Assembly: GCA_023091665.1 (NCBI GenBank)
Contig: JALJCQ010000012.1
Location: forward strand, 4,092,001 to 4,156,000
DNA length: 64,000 nucleotides
Direction: 5' to 3'
Source of the DNA: Pythium myriotylum
Lineage: Eukaryota; Oomycota; Peronosporomycetes; Pythiales; Pythiaceae
Positions 46,301 through 58,500 of the stretch are shown piece after piece. Both the position numbers and the translations under genes were made by a program. The notes beneath the pieces were generated by a model. It was given only the letters and a program-made list of their open reading frames with translations. It was not told the origin of the DNA and searched no databases. The stretch's first letter is position 1. Each line of letters opens with the position of its first letter.

Positions 46301-47369
46301 TCGAATTCGGACAATTTTACTACGCAGTGACCGCAGCTTCCCAATGCCCGACGACTACACATCAGTTCTGAATCATGTTATTTCAATGCGTTCGGACGTG
46401 GTATTGCTTGACTCCAGTTTACGCGTTAACCGAATGATGGTGGATATATCCCAGTTGCTCGATTTGATAAGTTCGGCTACAGGTATTTCATCAGAAGCTT
46501 GCCGGAGAATATTACGCACGCTACACGAACTCGGCGAGGTGATGTGGTTGGACAACATCGACGTTGATCAGTTCAAAAATCTTGTTGTACTTGACCCGCC
46601 CCTCTTAATCGACTTCGTTCGCCAACTTGTGAACCACAAGCATAGTTGTGAGGTAGTGTCCCACGTGCAACTACTTGCAAGTCCGTTTTGGAAGCATCTA
46701 GATGTTGACTTGCATATACTTGGCATGAAGAAGCTCATGCACGCATTTCAACTCGCGCATCCGACAAACGGCGAACTACGTTGGGACTCGGATCTGTTGG
46801 TGCCGTCGCTATGGAAATCCAAGCACAGTGCGTCGTGGCTCTTCGCATACCAGGACCTTCATCTGGACAACACCGAGTCGCAAACAGTGCATGAAGCCGT
46901 TCGAGTCTGTTGGCAGTACCAGTTTGCGAGAGTGTTCCCGACCGCCCTGTACGACCACTTAGTGGTCGCGAGCTACTCACCGCATCTTGGCCGCCTTGTC
47001 GGGCCTGATTGGATTCTGTACAGAGACAGTGAGAGGTGGGCATGCCGTATAATGGTAGCTCGTGATAGCGTTGATAAGCGTATGCTGCGGCTGGAAGCTG
47101 TTCTTCATGAGACAACTAACGAAGATCAGGCAATTGAGCTGTCGGATTCGTTCAAGTTGCTTTGCGGTGGTCTTTTGCTCGTCTTGGTCAAGTATCCAGG
47201 GCTTCCCGTGGCTGCCAGTGCACGATACGACAAGAATCAGTACAAGAGTCTTCAGGACATGTTCGGGTTTCCACTGAGCAGGAGAGTGTCGAGGTGGATG
47301 CCACCACAGGATACGTGGGAGTGGTATGTGGCTTCGTACAAAGCGATGTGTCAGCAGTCTCAGCAATAA

Positions 47370-48151
47370 TATCGATAGCGCATTATGTACGAGACTTTTT
47401 GGAGATGGGAGGTGGAAATCCCTGTGTGGGTTTGCTCGAGATTCCCTTTGCTGGGAGCAAGTCACTGTTGATCGTGGATCACCAAACGAAACTTTTTTTT
47501 TTCTCTCGCTCTCGCGCGATTTGGCGACCGACTGCTCCATCGATCTAAAGCCGAACGATAGTAGCTGACGAAGGTGTGAGGGAGTTAACCGTCTGTGGAC
47601 GCCGCTAAGGCCGTGCGGCATCAACAGGCTCTAACCACACGACGTCCTGTTGACATAGACTCGACTGATTGGTTCAACGGATGGCCGCCGGAACACTACG
47701 GATGATGCCAAAACGAGTGTATCCACGGGTTCGAGCTGAGGGAATCAAGGTTACTCGCGGTGAAAAGTCTTCCACAAAAGCAGAAAGCATGCAACTCTGG
47801 CCTATGTGGTTACGGGTTCTTTAATCGTAGCTTATTGATAGCAAATTTTGTGCAGAGGTTTGCTCTCTGGCTTGATCTCGTTGCGCATGTGCTCTAGAGT
47901 AGTATAAATCCTGACTATGATGCATGGGGAACGACACTGAAACTACAGTTGAGGAAGAACATAAGAAGGTCTCCGCTGAGATAGACTTCCTTCTCGAAGT
48001 GTCGGGGAAAGTATCTAAAAACGAAGCATAATACGAAGCATAAACGTCGAGTCCACGGCTAGAACAACAGAGCGTAATGAAGTGACCAGCACGATGAAAA
48101 CTGCATAGACCTCACGGACACCGTCATTTACCATAAATCATTCAGACGCAC
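47370..48151. other. Intergenic; no gene recognised
   Basis: The first 88 bases belong to the duplicated block. The rest marks the change from the repeat-rich zone to ordinary genes. A T/C run lies at 47490-47515. No ORF or RNA gene supported. Confidence 0.45.
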
Positions 48152-49466
48152 CTACAACTCAACTTCCAACAGAGTCTTGTTGTCCATGTCGGTGAGGGTT
48201 CGCTCGCGTTGCGGGAATGGCTGGAATACCTGCGGCATTGAGGTTGCCTTTTTTGGTTGAGGTCGTGCGGGTTGCTGATAGATGAGAGCGGGCTCGGATT
48301 GGGCGTTTCTGTCATCTCGGACGGCCGAACCTATCCAAATCCTCCCGTTATCTGCTTCACCCCGTTGGAGATTCCGCTCGCTGTGACGCGAGTGGTTGGA
48401 TGACGAGCTGTCTCTCGTCCCGACACTTCGAGCGGCTGCGACTTCTGTCGGGTTCCCAGGAAGGCTGTGGTGGGGGAACTTGGGCTCATTGGTCTCCGCG
48501 TGCCAGTAGCGTTCGTACTCGCGCGCCTCGTGCTCGTCCAGCATGAAGTCGTCGATGCGGTGCTTGGACTTGCAGTAGCAGATCACGATCGCCACAATAA
48601 TCACCGCGAACACGAGCACACACGAGCAGACAATCAGCAGGATGCGCCACGTCGCGAGACCGGCCGTCGCGTGATTGGACTCCGCTGCATCGATTTAAAC
48701 TGGTAAGAAACTTTGACGCGTTAGTGGCTTCAATTTCAGCTGACGCACCTGTTGCTCCGGTCAGCGACCCGTGAGAAGCTGAGGAGTCGCGATCACGCGA
48801 GCCGACTGCAGGCAGCGGGTGGGCATTTGCAGAACCATTGGCAGGAGATGGTGACAGCGTCGAGGTCGCCGGTGGAGACGGAGAAGTCGAGTTGGGCGAT
48901 GGCGCTTGCGTTGTTGGAGGCGCCGTCGTCACAGACGCACTGGTGGGCGCTGGGGAACTCGTCGGCGGCGCAGTCGTTGGAGGAGCCGTGGTCGTAGGCG
49001 TCGCAGTGGTCGTCGACGGCGGTGGTGTGGTCGTCGCTTCCGTCGTTGGCGTCGGCGTCGACGTCGCGCTGTCGCAGTCCACTACGTCTCCACTCCATTA
49101 GCCACCGCTCATGCAAGCCCTCCAAGTTCGCTCTCTCCACTCACGACAATTGGTCATGCCGGCCGGACACGAGCCGTCCGCGAGCTTCGCGAAGCCGATG
49201 ACCTTGGTGCCCTGGGTCGTGTAGCACTCGCCGCAGCCGCAGTCGGGGCCCGCGCGTCGAGCGCCCGTGGAGCCTTCGCACTGGCACGACTGGTACCCGA
49301 TGGACGCGCTGCCGATGCCCCAGAGCACAGTCGTCGAGCAGATCGCGGCACATGGCGCTGCCGCCGAGAGATCTACGAAGTACCAAGTCAGGCTTCTCTG
49401 CTTCTAGTGGAAGGGGAGGAACGTACGGGGCATGGAGAGACTCGCGAGCAGCCAGAGCGCTCGCAT
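48152..49466 (-). CDS. Type I membrane protein with Cys-rich ectodomain (paralogue 1)
   Basis: Inferred exons 49427-49466, 49145-49372, 48749-49081, 48152-48684, all introns phase 1; 377 residues. Order: signal peptide (MRALWLLASLSMPHLSAAAP); a compact Cys-rich module (CAAICST, SCQCEGSTG, GPDCGCGECY, CPAGMTNC; about residues 21-90); a Thr/Pro/Ser stalk (TTTPPPSTTTATP...); one transmembrane helix (ILLIVCSCVLVFAVIIVAIV) closed by CYCKSK; then a cytoplasmic tail with EREYWHAE-like acidic and aromatic residues and the C-terminus LLEVEL. It probably displays the Cys-rich module on the cell surface above a glycosylated stalk. The module is not a family I can name. The gene next door is a paralogue with the same intron phases. 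Confidence 0.78.
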
Positions 49467-49910
49467 GGTATTCGTTCTCGTCTTTGGAGGGGCCTTACGG
49501 TCTCACTTACTGTCGGAGAAAAAGGGACCAAAGCACGGCAAGACAGGAGACTGGCGCGCGCGACAGGGCGCCCGCCACTGGCCTCTTTGGGCGACCTCTT
49601 GCAAACGTGACGCGAGTCGGTCGAAGGGCTCGGGCGGTCGAAGGATATCTTTGTTTTTCATCGAACTTTCTCATCTCCCCTGAGCTCGCTGGACACAGAC
49701 AGTCGCAGGATGGAGGATGAGATGAGTTGAAACAGATGCGCTTGAGTGGTCTCGAGATGACGAGCACACGCCACGTTGGACACGATCTTCCGCGAGTCGT
49801 CTCTGTGTTTTTCCTGCTGTTCGTGAGGAGAAAGCGAAGCCATGGACAAGCATCCCCAAAACAAAAACCTCTATGGGAAGAGAAATAAATACGCAAGTTC
49901 GTACGCCACG
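49467..49910. promoter_or_regulatory. Gap between the two membrane-protein paralogues
   Basis: Holds the 3' flank of paralogue 2 and the promoter of paralogue 1. Frames crossing it (for example a 411-codon minus-strand ORF) are shadows of the downstream gene. Confidence 0.45.
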
Positions 49911-51372
49911 CTAGAGCTCGACCTCGGGCATCCGTCGATTCCACGAGTCGGGCTGTGGGCGTTCTCGAGGTAGCGGCTGGTAGACTGGGGGTAGATCGGC
50001 CGTGCTGCCGAGTGAGCGGCTCGGGCGATCTCGGAATTGCGGTGGCTGTTGTGGCTGCTGGTAGAGCCCCACTTGGTCCGACGTGGCGCCCAGCGAGTGG
50101 CGGCTGCCAGCACGAGGCGCCAGGCCAGGAGCCGGCCGTTCGTCGATGCCGAGCGAGTGGCGACGGCCGGCTGAGCCTTGTCGCTCCATGTCGTTGTAGG
50201 TCGGTTCGTTTTGCTGGACATTCCGGCCGCTGTTCGGACGCGAGTTGGAGCCGCTGCTGTTGCGGCCATTGAGGTTGCGAGCTGCAGCGAGGTCCATGAA
50301 GTTGCGGTTGCCCTGGGCCTTGGGCTCGTCGCCGCCGGCCTGCCAGTAGCCTTCGTACTCCCGCGAGTCGTCCTGCTCCTCGAGGATCTCGTGCATTTTG
50401 TTTTTGGATTTGCAGTAGCACGAGAGGATCGTGACGATGATCACGGCGAAGACGAGCACGCACGAGCAGATGATGAGCGCGATCTGCCACGTCTCGAGGC
50501 CGGAGCTGCCGGAGCTGCTGGAGGTTTCTAGCAAAATCCCCCCAAAAAATAATTGGCATTAATTTTTTCCAAGTTCGAAAATGGCTCGAGAACGACGAAT
50601 CCGCGAGGCCACGTACTGGCACCAGTGGAGGAGGATCCCGAACTCGAGGATGAGGAAGAGGGCGTACCTGAAGTACCCGAGAGAGAGCCATGCGAGTCGG
50701 TCGACGTCGGAGTCGGAGTCGGAGTCGGAGCAACAGAACCACTGGCGTTAGACGAGGCCGTCGGCGTCGCCGTGGAGCTATTCACGGAGGACGCACCCGA
50801 GGTCGGTGAGCTGGTGCTGGGCGTCGAGCTGTTGGACGAGGACGACGATTTCGTCGAGGTCGGCGTGGGCGTCGTCGTGGAGCCCGAGCCTGAGGAGCTC
50901 GAGGAGCTATCACAATTCACTACCAACAACAACAACAAAATTATAATCAGGTTAGACGCCAATGTTGGCATGTTGGCATGTTGGTTTGTTGGCGCCAACG
51001 TACAGCAGTCGGTCATGCCGGCCGGACACGTGCCGTTGATCTGCGCGTAGCCCTCGACGCGGCCGTTCTGCTTGATGTAGCAGACGCCGCAGCCACAGTT
51101 GGGGCCTGTGCGCGCGGCGCCGGTCGTGCCTTCGCACTGGCAGCTCTGGTAGTTGACGGCCTCGCTGCCGACGCCCCATAGAACCTTGGTGGAACAGATC
51201 TCGGCGCATTGGGCGGCGTTGGCGTGGTCTAATCGCGGGAACGCCAACAGAACAAAAAAAAAAGATCAAGACGAGGGGTCAGCCACCGAAACGCCAACGG
51301 ATGCCAACGCGCCCACGCACCAACGTACGCGCCGAGCGCGAGCAGCAGCAGGAGCAGCCCGAGCGACTGCAT
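49911..51372 (-). CDS. Type I membrane protein with Cys-rich ectodomain (paralogue 2)
   Basis: Inferred exons 51321-51372, 51004-51228, 50617-50919, 49911-50527, all introns phase 1; 398 residues. Signal peptide MQSLGLLLLLLALGAYV; Cys-rich module CAEICST, SCQCEGTTG, GPNCGCGVCY, CPAGMTDC; a Ser-rich stalk with PTPTPTSTDS; transmembrane helix ALIICSCVLVFAVIIVTIL with CYCKSK; a long cytoplasmic tail with REYEGYWQAGGDEP, two RRHSLG or SRHSLG motifs that resemble basic-residue-directed kinase sites, and the C-terminus MPEVEL. The juxtamembrane YWxA motif and terminal EVEL are shared with paralogue 1, suggesting a conserved cytoplasmic partner. Tandem duplication is clear from equal exon structure. 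Confidence 0.8.
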
Positions 51373-52523
51373 CTGGGCTGGCAACGGGAGGCGGTGAGCG
51401 ACTTTCCTTTTGACGCGGCCCGCGGGGCGCCCCGGTCAACTGACTGCGCCCGCAAGACGGGGCTCGCGGGCCGTCGGGGTCCATGCGACAGGGGAGCGGA
51501 TGTACACTACTACACGCACCCGGAACGATCTCCTCGGCAAGCGGAGAACAAGATCGAATGGGGAGCCGTTCTCTATGGACTTTTGTTCCACCCTGGCGAG
51601 CAAAAAGGCGGCGGCGAATTTTTCGCGAGAGAGAGAGCACGGGCATCAGCACAGTTTCCCGTCATCAGATTGGGTGCTTCGAGCGCGCCAGCTGCTGCGA
51701 CCCGCGGACACCCACACCTGCGATACTTGATGACACAGACGATATCCGTCGCGTCCTCCAGGGGACGCGGCTTCAGAAACCTGCGACAACGTATAATAGG
51801 TGAGATAATGTCCAGATGCGAGCTTGTGGGTGCGAGCACCTGCGGCAAGGTTCGATCTCAAAACACGGTGAGGTGCCCGCCCGTCGTTCTGTAGCTTGTG
51901 TGGAGACTGGCCAGCGCCCGAGGACGTGCCTATGCAACCTCTCGATAGTTGGCGCCGCTTTGTTGGCGTCGGCGCGCGCCATGTCGCGCCAACCACGACG
52001 GGCTCGTCACGGGAAAAGCGAGTCGCCGATGCGTCAGCCGCCGCCGAGAGACCCACGCCAACGTTGGCGCGGGTTGTGTAGTGTCGCAGTCGTCGCCGTT
52101 GGACTTCAACGTGCTGCGACAGGACGCGTCTAAACTCGGGCGACCCGCCCGCTGATTTTTCCGCTGAGCCCAACGCCGCGCGCTGACTCGTGGCGCGCAG
52201 CTATCATTACTTGCGTCGCCGCAGTCGCCATTTGCCTGTCGCACCGTCGAGTCGTCCATGACGCGCCCGAACGGATGATAATGGCGGCGAATATCCAATG
52301 ATATTAATACTCGGTATTACCGTAGCGAAAAACTAACCACTCGCGTTGGCGTCTAAAAAAAAACACAACTCGCGGCGAAACCTCATGCGGTTAGTCTGGC
52401 CGTTGGCGGCCTAACGGCCCCGTCCATTTATACGCGACCACGCATCGGTCGCCGTTGGAATCATCGAATCGCTCAGACCGCCTCTCGCCGTCGCCCTCTT
52501 CCTCCTGCTGCTCCTGCTCGCCC
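51373..52523. promoter_or_regulatory. Divergent promoter region with GTTGGCGCCAAC-like motifs
   Basis: About 1.15 kb between the minus-strand membrane-protein gene and the plus-strand helicase gene. No coding frame is convincing. It contains many copies of TTGGCG or CGCCAA, some as palindromes (ccaacgttggcg near 52061; related ones at 50990-51000 and 52697-52711), which resemble E2F/DP-type TTGGCGC sites. A TATA-like element was not assigned. Confidence 0.45.
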
Positions 52524-55500
52524 ATGGCCGCCCAGGTCTCGACGCTCTGCCGCTTCGCCGACCAGTGCACGCGCCGCGACTGCGTCTTCGCGCACCCGAG
52601 CGGCGCGCTCTGCCCGTCGTACCCCCAACGCTGCACCAACTTTAGCCAATGCCGCTGCCGCCACCCGGCCGTCCGATCGCCAACCACGACCACGCCAACG
52701 TTGGCGCCAACGCCACCGCGCCAACTCTGCGCTCGGGGCGACGCCTGTCTCGCTCTCGACTGCAAGCTCTTCCACGTCGGCGGCGTGCTCTGCCGCCACT
52801 ACAAGCTCTGCACGCCTCGCGACGGCCGCCGCTGCCTCTTCCGCCATCCCTCCGCTCCCCTGCCCATCGCTCCCAGTCCCCAACACACCAAGCACGACGC
52901 CAAGCGAGCCCCCAAGCAGCCCACTCGCTCCCCTCTCCATCCCAAGCCCAAGCCCACGTTCCACGGTCTCGTCAACAACGCCATCCAGCTCCACGACAAC
53001 GCGATCCGCAGTGAGCTCGAGACGCTGCTCGGCGTCGCAGCTGCCGCGTCGCAGCGAGCCGTCGGAGGGGTCAACGCGGCCGACGCGATGACCCAGCGAG
53101 CCATGCAGGCCAAGCTCCAGGAGCTCCGCGACCAGCGTGCAGTCTTCGTCGAGGTCTCCAAGAGGCTCCAGCGAGCCGACGGCGACGAGACCGCCAAGCT
53201 CCACGCGCTCAAGCGAGAGATCTACCGCTTCAAGGCGCGGCTGCCGGCGCTGGCCAAGCGGCTCGAGATCGAGCAGCACCTCGCAAACCCACACACGAGG
53301 TTCACGGTGATCCAGGGCCAGACGGGCTCGGGCAAGAGCACGCAGATCCCGCAGTACGCCGCGGACTTGCCGTGCTTCGCCGGCAAGCGTGTGATCTGCA
53401 CGCAGCCGAGAAAGCTCGCGGCCACGACGCTCGCTGCACGCGTCGCGTTCGAGTACAGCGGCGGATGGGACAAAGCCCCAGTCGGAGGCGACGTCGGCTT
53501 CCGCGTCGGCGGGTACTGGAAGGCGTCGCACCGCACGCGGATCGAGTACGTGACCGAGGCCGTGCTGCTGGAGATGATCGCGCGCGCGCGTCGCGAGCCG
53601 AGCGAAAACCCGTTCGAGAACGTCGGGTGCGTGGTCGTCGACGAGGCCCACGAGCGCAGCGTCACGTGCGATCTGATCATGGGCTCGCTCAAGGAGGAGC
53701 ACGCCAAGTGGCGCCACGTCAAAGTGGCCATCACGTCCGCGACCATCGACCTCGACCTCTTCTCCGGGTTTTTCAACAAGGCACCGGTAGTGGAGATCCC
53801 AGGCCGCATGTTTCCCGTCGAAGTCGAGTACATCAGCGCCGGTGGCCAGGAGAGCGGCGTCGTGGACGCTGCCAAGGTCGCGACCGTGGTCTCGCAGTGC
53901 GCGCTGATGATCCAGGAGGCGTTCCCGGATCCGTCCGATGGCGACATCTTGTGCTTTTTGCCGGGCCAGGACGACGTGTTGCGTGCGAAAGACCTCTTCG
54001 AAGCCAACATCGCGAGGCGGATCAGGTCGTCGTCGCCGGCCGATCGAGCGTTCTTGGAACGCGCCAAGGCGCACGCGTTGTACGGCAAGCAAGATCCAGA
54101 GGAGCAGGCCCAGGTGTTCAAGAAGCAGACGGATCGCAAAGTCATCTTCGCCACAGACGTCGCCGAGACCTCGGTGACCATCGACGGCGTCGTGTTTGTG
54201 GTCGATTCGGGGCTGCGCAAGGCCATGGTGTACGATCCGCTGCGCAACATGTCGTCGCTCAAAGTGCACACGATCTCGCGCAGCTCGGCACTTCAACGCT
54301 GCGGACGAGCCGGACGCACGCGACCTGGACGCTGCTTCCGACTCTACTCCAAGCAAGAGTTTGACGAGATGGAGATTGGCAACACCGCCGAGATCTTCCA
54401 GCAGCCGCTCACGCTCGCGCTGCTCACGCTGTACAACGTCGGCATTGATCCGATGGCGTTCCATTGGCTCGAGACGCCGAATGCCGACGCCATCGCGAAA
54501 GCCAAGGCGGAGCTGTTGTATCTTGGGGCTGTGGACGACCATAGGAATGTAACGGCACTCGGTCGGCTTGTTGCCGAGGTGCAAGTGGATCCGAAGCACG
54601 TGCGGTTGATCGACCGTGCCGCTCAAATGGGCGTCGCACAAGTCGGTGTCGACCTCGTCGCCGTTCTCTCGGTCGCCAATATCGCCTACCACCGCGGGAA
54701 CAAGAACGACAAAGCGAGCAAACTGGAGGCGGACAAGAAGCGTGAGCAGCTCCTGATCCCTGAGCACGGCGACGTGGTTTCGTTGTTCCGAACGTATCGT
54801 GCGTGGAAAGTGGCATTGGAGGGGCCCAGCGAAGGCCTAGATGTGGATGAGCCCCCGTCGCCGCCCAAGCCTGAGCTTGACGATGCAGCCGGTGATGATG
54901 ATGAGGAAGAAGACGGTGGATTGATGGCTATGGTCGCGAACAATCTCATGAAGCTCAAGCTTAGCGCGCAAGCGGCAGCAGCCAACGCCCTGCAGAACCT
55001 TGCCAACAACCGCGACGATAATGATGACGATGAGGACACCAAGTCCAAGAGTGCAGCTATGTCGCGTGCAGACGCTGACGAAGACGACACGATGAGTGTG
55101 TTTTCCATGGGCAGCGACTTCTCCGCTGCGTCGGATGGCTCAAGTGCTACCAGCAAGAAGCCCAAGCGCCAGAAAAACGAGAAACGAGCGCGTGCGTGGT
55201 GCGTCAAGAACGGCGTCAACGCCAAGGCCATGGGTATTGCCTACGCCACCGCGAAGGAGCTGATGAAGACGCTGTCTCGAGCCAAATCGTGGACCCACGG
55301 GGCTGTGGATGACTCTTCATCCACTGGAGATCGAGTCAGTGATGGCCAACTCCGTCGTTTGGTGGCCTCAGGCTTTTTCCTCAATACGGCGGTCAACAAA
55401 CCGATCCCAGCAAACGCCCCGCGGCGCGACGGCCCGCAATATTTCGCTCTCTACTCGGAAGTACTTGGAGCGATGTTCAAAGGCACTGCGATCCATGCCA

Positions 55501-58500
55501 TCGACAAGAGTGGAGCGGCTCTTCCGGAGTGGATTATCTTTGACAGCATCCTTCGGCTCAACGCAACGCCGTTCCTGCTACTCGCAACACCGATAGACGA
55601 GGCGTGGATCAGCGAGGAATCGCCTGCATTCTATGATCTTTGCATGAAGAATCGATCCAAGTTGCCGGTCGCGACCATTAGCTACGCGAACCTGTCGTAC
55701 GCGCTGCTCCGAAGCATGTTTGGTAAGTCCTTCCAGCTCATCAACAAGTGGGAAGCGCGGCTCAAGAGCACGCTTTGCGTCGACCGCGAGACCAACACGC
55801 TGACAGTGTTCTGCGCTCCGATGCACAAGGACGAGATTCACGCGAGTCTCGAAAAGCAAATTGATGAACAACGCAAGCGGCTTGAGAAGGAGGCTAGTGA
55901 GGAGGTCTACATGGGCACTACACGTGCTGTCATCGGGAATGGCTTCAGCATTCAGCAACTGCTCTTCGACAAGGAGTTTATTGCGATCACTGTGCGAAAC
56001 TTAGCCAACACGACGGATCGTGAACTGGAGAAGCGGTTCAAGGCGTGGGTGCGTGCGGCCGGATGCTCACCCGATGTGGTCAGGTCGGTAGATATTTTAC
56101 GGAACGGCACGAACGAAAACGCGTCGGTGTCGGCGACGATCAAGTTCACCAATAAAGAAGCCGCTAGTCGAGTGTACGAGGCAGTTCGTGGCGACTCGAG
56201 TGGCGGCGCTCCAGGCGAGGCAGTCACCGTCACTCCATTCCGCAAGTTGGCCGATAAATCCAAAGATGCAGCGAGTGTGACCGAGTTCGCTGGCCGCATC
56301 AAGCTCACGTGGGCCGACGGCATCGCAACGGGCGACGCCAAGATCTTCTTCCGCACCGCCCACGACGCGAATACATTCGTACGCAACGCTCGGACGATCT
56401 TGCAGTTGCCGGCTGCGCAGGCGTATGCTGTAGGTCAGATGGCTGAGGAAGTCAACTCACAGAATGCTGCCAACTTACCTGTGATCGGACGCGCGACGGC
56501 GCGTTCCCCACCCAAGGGTAAGGTGCCCGGCAAACCCAATGCTGGCGGTGGAGCTCCAGCACCAATGGCGCCTACAAAGCGAGAGCCAACTGGCGAAGGT
56601 GCCGCGTTCCGCATCGTGTTCGACACTGACAAGGTCGATGCCATGACGTTGGAGCAGCAGTCCCGGCTTCGTTTCGGTGTGAGCATCAAGGGAAGTCTCG
56701 CCCCATCGGTCGACGAGTACGAACTCACCGAGCTGGTTCGGCGGACGATTCCTGGTGTCGGGTATGCGAAGATCGCGCGCAAGCCTGTGACGGCGACTGT
56801 CGCCTCGAACGAGATGGAACTTCAAGTTCGTTTCCGCCGCATGCTGCCGCTGCTGACGTGTTTGGACGAGTCGTCTGTCCACACGGACTTTGTAGATCAA
56901 GGTACTCGTCGTGCAGGAGTTGTTGTCTTCTGTCGGGACTTGCCTCGTCTCAACGAGACATTCGAGATGGCCCGTGATAGTCCTCTCTGGGAAGAGCTCG
57001 AGAAACCTCACGGGCAGCCTATTCGCATGGAGCTCGAGCACTCGTACACGACGACACTCCACTCGGATCTGTTTCGATGCTTCCGCGACCAAATCGCACA
57101 GATCATCACGTATGCTCGCGCGAAAGGAGTCTTTTACCAGGAGTCGCAGCCAACGTCGCTCGGTGCCGCCGCGTCGGCTTCCAAGAACATGGTCACGCTC
57201 AAGTTCCTCGGTGAACTCAAGGTGCTGCAGCGCATCAAGGCAAAGCTGGACGCGTGTCTCGAGGTCGAGCAAGTCGTGAGTCCCGACATCCACTTACTCT
57301 TCTCGATCATCGCTCGCCGCAAGGTCTCGGCTCACATGGATCGCCACATCGACGAGGAGAACGCCCCACGGAGATACTTTATTCGCTGGATCACCAAGAA
57401 GAACGAGTTTTGCGTGTACGGCGACGTCGCAAGTCGAGCACAAGCCATCGCGTGGCTGCAGCAGATGATCGCGGAGCTCAAGTCGCTCGATCTCGTGGAC
57501 CACGTCGTGCGCATTTTCCAGCGCAAAGACCCGAAGACTGGTGCCAAGGTGTCGAGCGTCAACACGAAGCAGTGGCTCGCGATGGCGCCGACGGCCAAGG
57601 CGCTCTACTCGTACTTTGTCCAGTCGAATCAGTGCGTGTACGTCGCAGGATCGCAGAGCCAGGTGGATGCGTTCAAGCAGGCGCTGCAGGCGGAAGGAAT
57701 GCTGTATGTGCCTCGCAAGTGGGGCGCCAAGACCGGCGAGTCGGCCAAGCCCGACTGCGGTATCTGCTACTGCCCCGCCGAAGAGCCCACGATCACTCTA
57801 CCGATTTGCAACCACGTGTACGACTTTGATTGCATCCAGCCGATGATTCAACCGGCGACGTGCACGTTCCCGTTGACATGTCCGGCGCCGGGCTGTGGGC
57901 AACCGCTCCGTGTCGATGACGCGAGCCGCATCCTCAACGACGCCGACGCGTTCAGCTCGCTCGTGGAGACGGCCGTACTGAGCTACGTCGCGAGCCACAA
58001 GACCGAGGCCTTGCTTTGCCCCAAGCCTGGCTGCAACCAGGTTCTCAGCACGGCGAACGTGACCGGATCCCCAGCGACCGACGGCGGCCGGACGATCTAC
58101 TGCGACGAATGCAGCGCCCACTACTGTCTTGATTGTACCGATGCCATGGGCAAGCCGGTCTTGCGCCACGCCAAGTTCACGTGCGAGAAGTTCCGCTCGC
58201 GCCAGGTCTCCCCCGAGATCATGCAGCACCTGCGCGCGATCCAGGAGCAGATCCTGAACGTCTCGTGCCCGCATTGCCACGCCGTCTTCCTCGACTTCAC
58301 GGGCTGCACGAGCGTGCAGTGCGGCAACGCGACGTGCGGGCACCACTTTTGCGCCAACTGCTTGGTCTACAGCTCGACGTCGTCGAGTGAAACGCACTAC
58401 CACGTCGCACGGTGCGCGAGCAACCCGAACCCAGCGAGCAGCAGCGGCATCAAGGGCTACTTCACGACGGACGAGCAGCTCGCGGCCACGCATCGCGCGT

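Larger units (their letters stand above)
40939..47369 (+). pseudogene. ROCO pseudogene, Roc-COR / ANK / Roc-COR (copy 2), transposon-split
   Basis: Near-identical copy of 20320-24409. Its first Roc reads through the place where copy 1 lost a base (GANNSGKTSFCKSIAT). A 2332-bp element at 41384-43715 then interrupts the coding sequence after YSYGV. The remaining Roc continues at 43716 (VAFEQATLVAD). The same TAG is present (44095-44097). COR and the ankyrin unit are open to 45222, a 62-nt intron follows (45223-45284), and the second Roc-COR is open to 47369. Between the copies I see only two residue differences in the 388-residue COR-ANK part and three in the last 713 residues. The nonsense codon therefore predates the duplication. 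Confidence 0.85.

Noticed and set aside
49507..50742. 411-codon minus-strand ORF
   Set aside because: Its Arg/Leu-rich sequence is another frame of the membrane-protein gene, whose own frame has signal, transmembrane and conserved tail.
48152..51372. WSC carbohydrate-binding domain in the membrane proteins
   Set aside because: The overall plan is similar to WSC sensors but the Cys spacing and the usual WSC signature words are absent.
52473..54767. 764-codon ORF on the minus strand opposite the helicase
   Set aside because: It is antisense to a clearly coding helicase core and has no domain; GC-rich third positions open the reverse frame.
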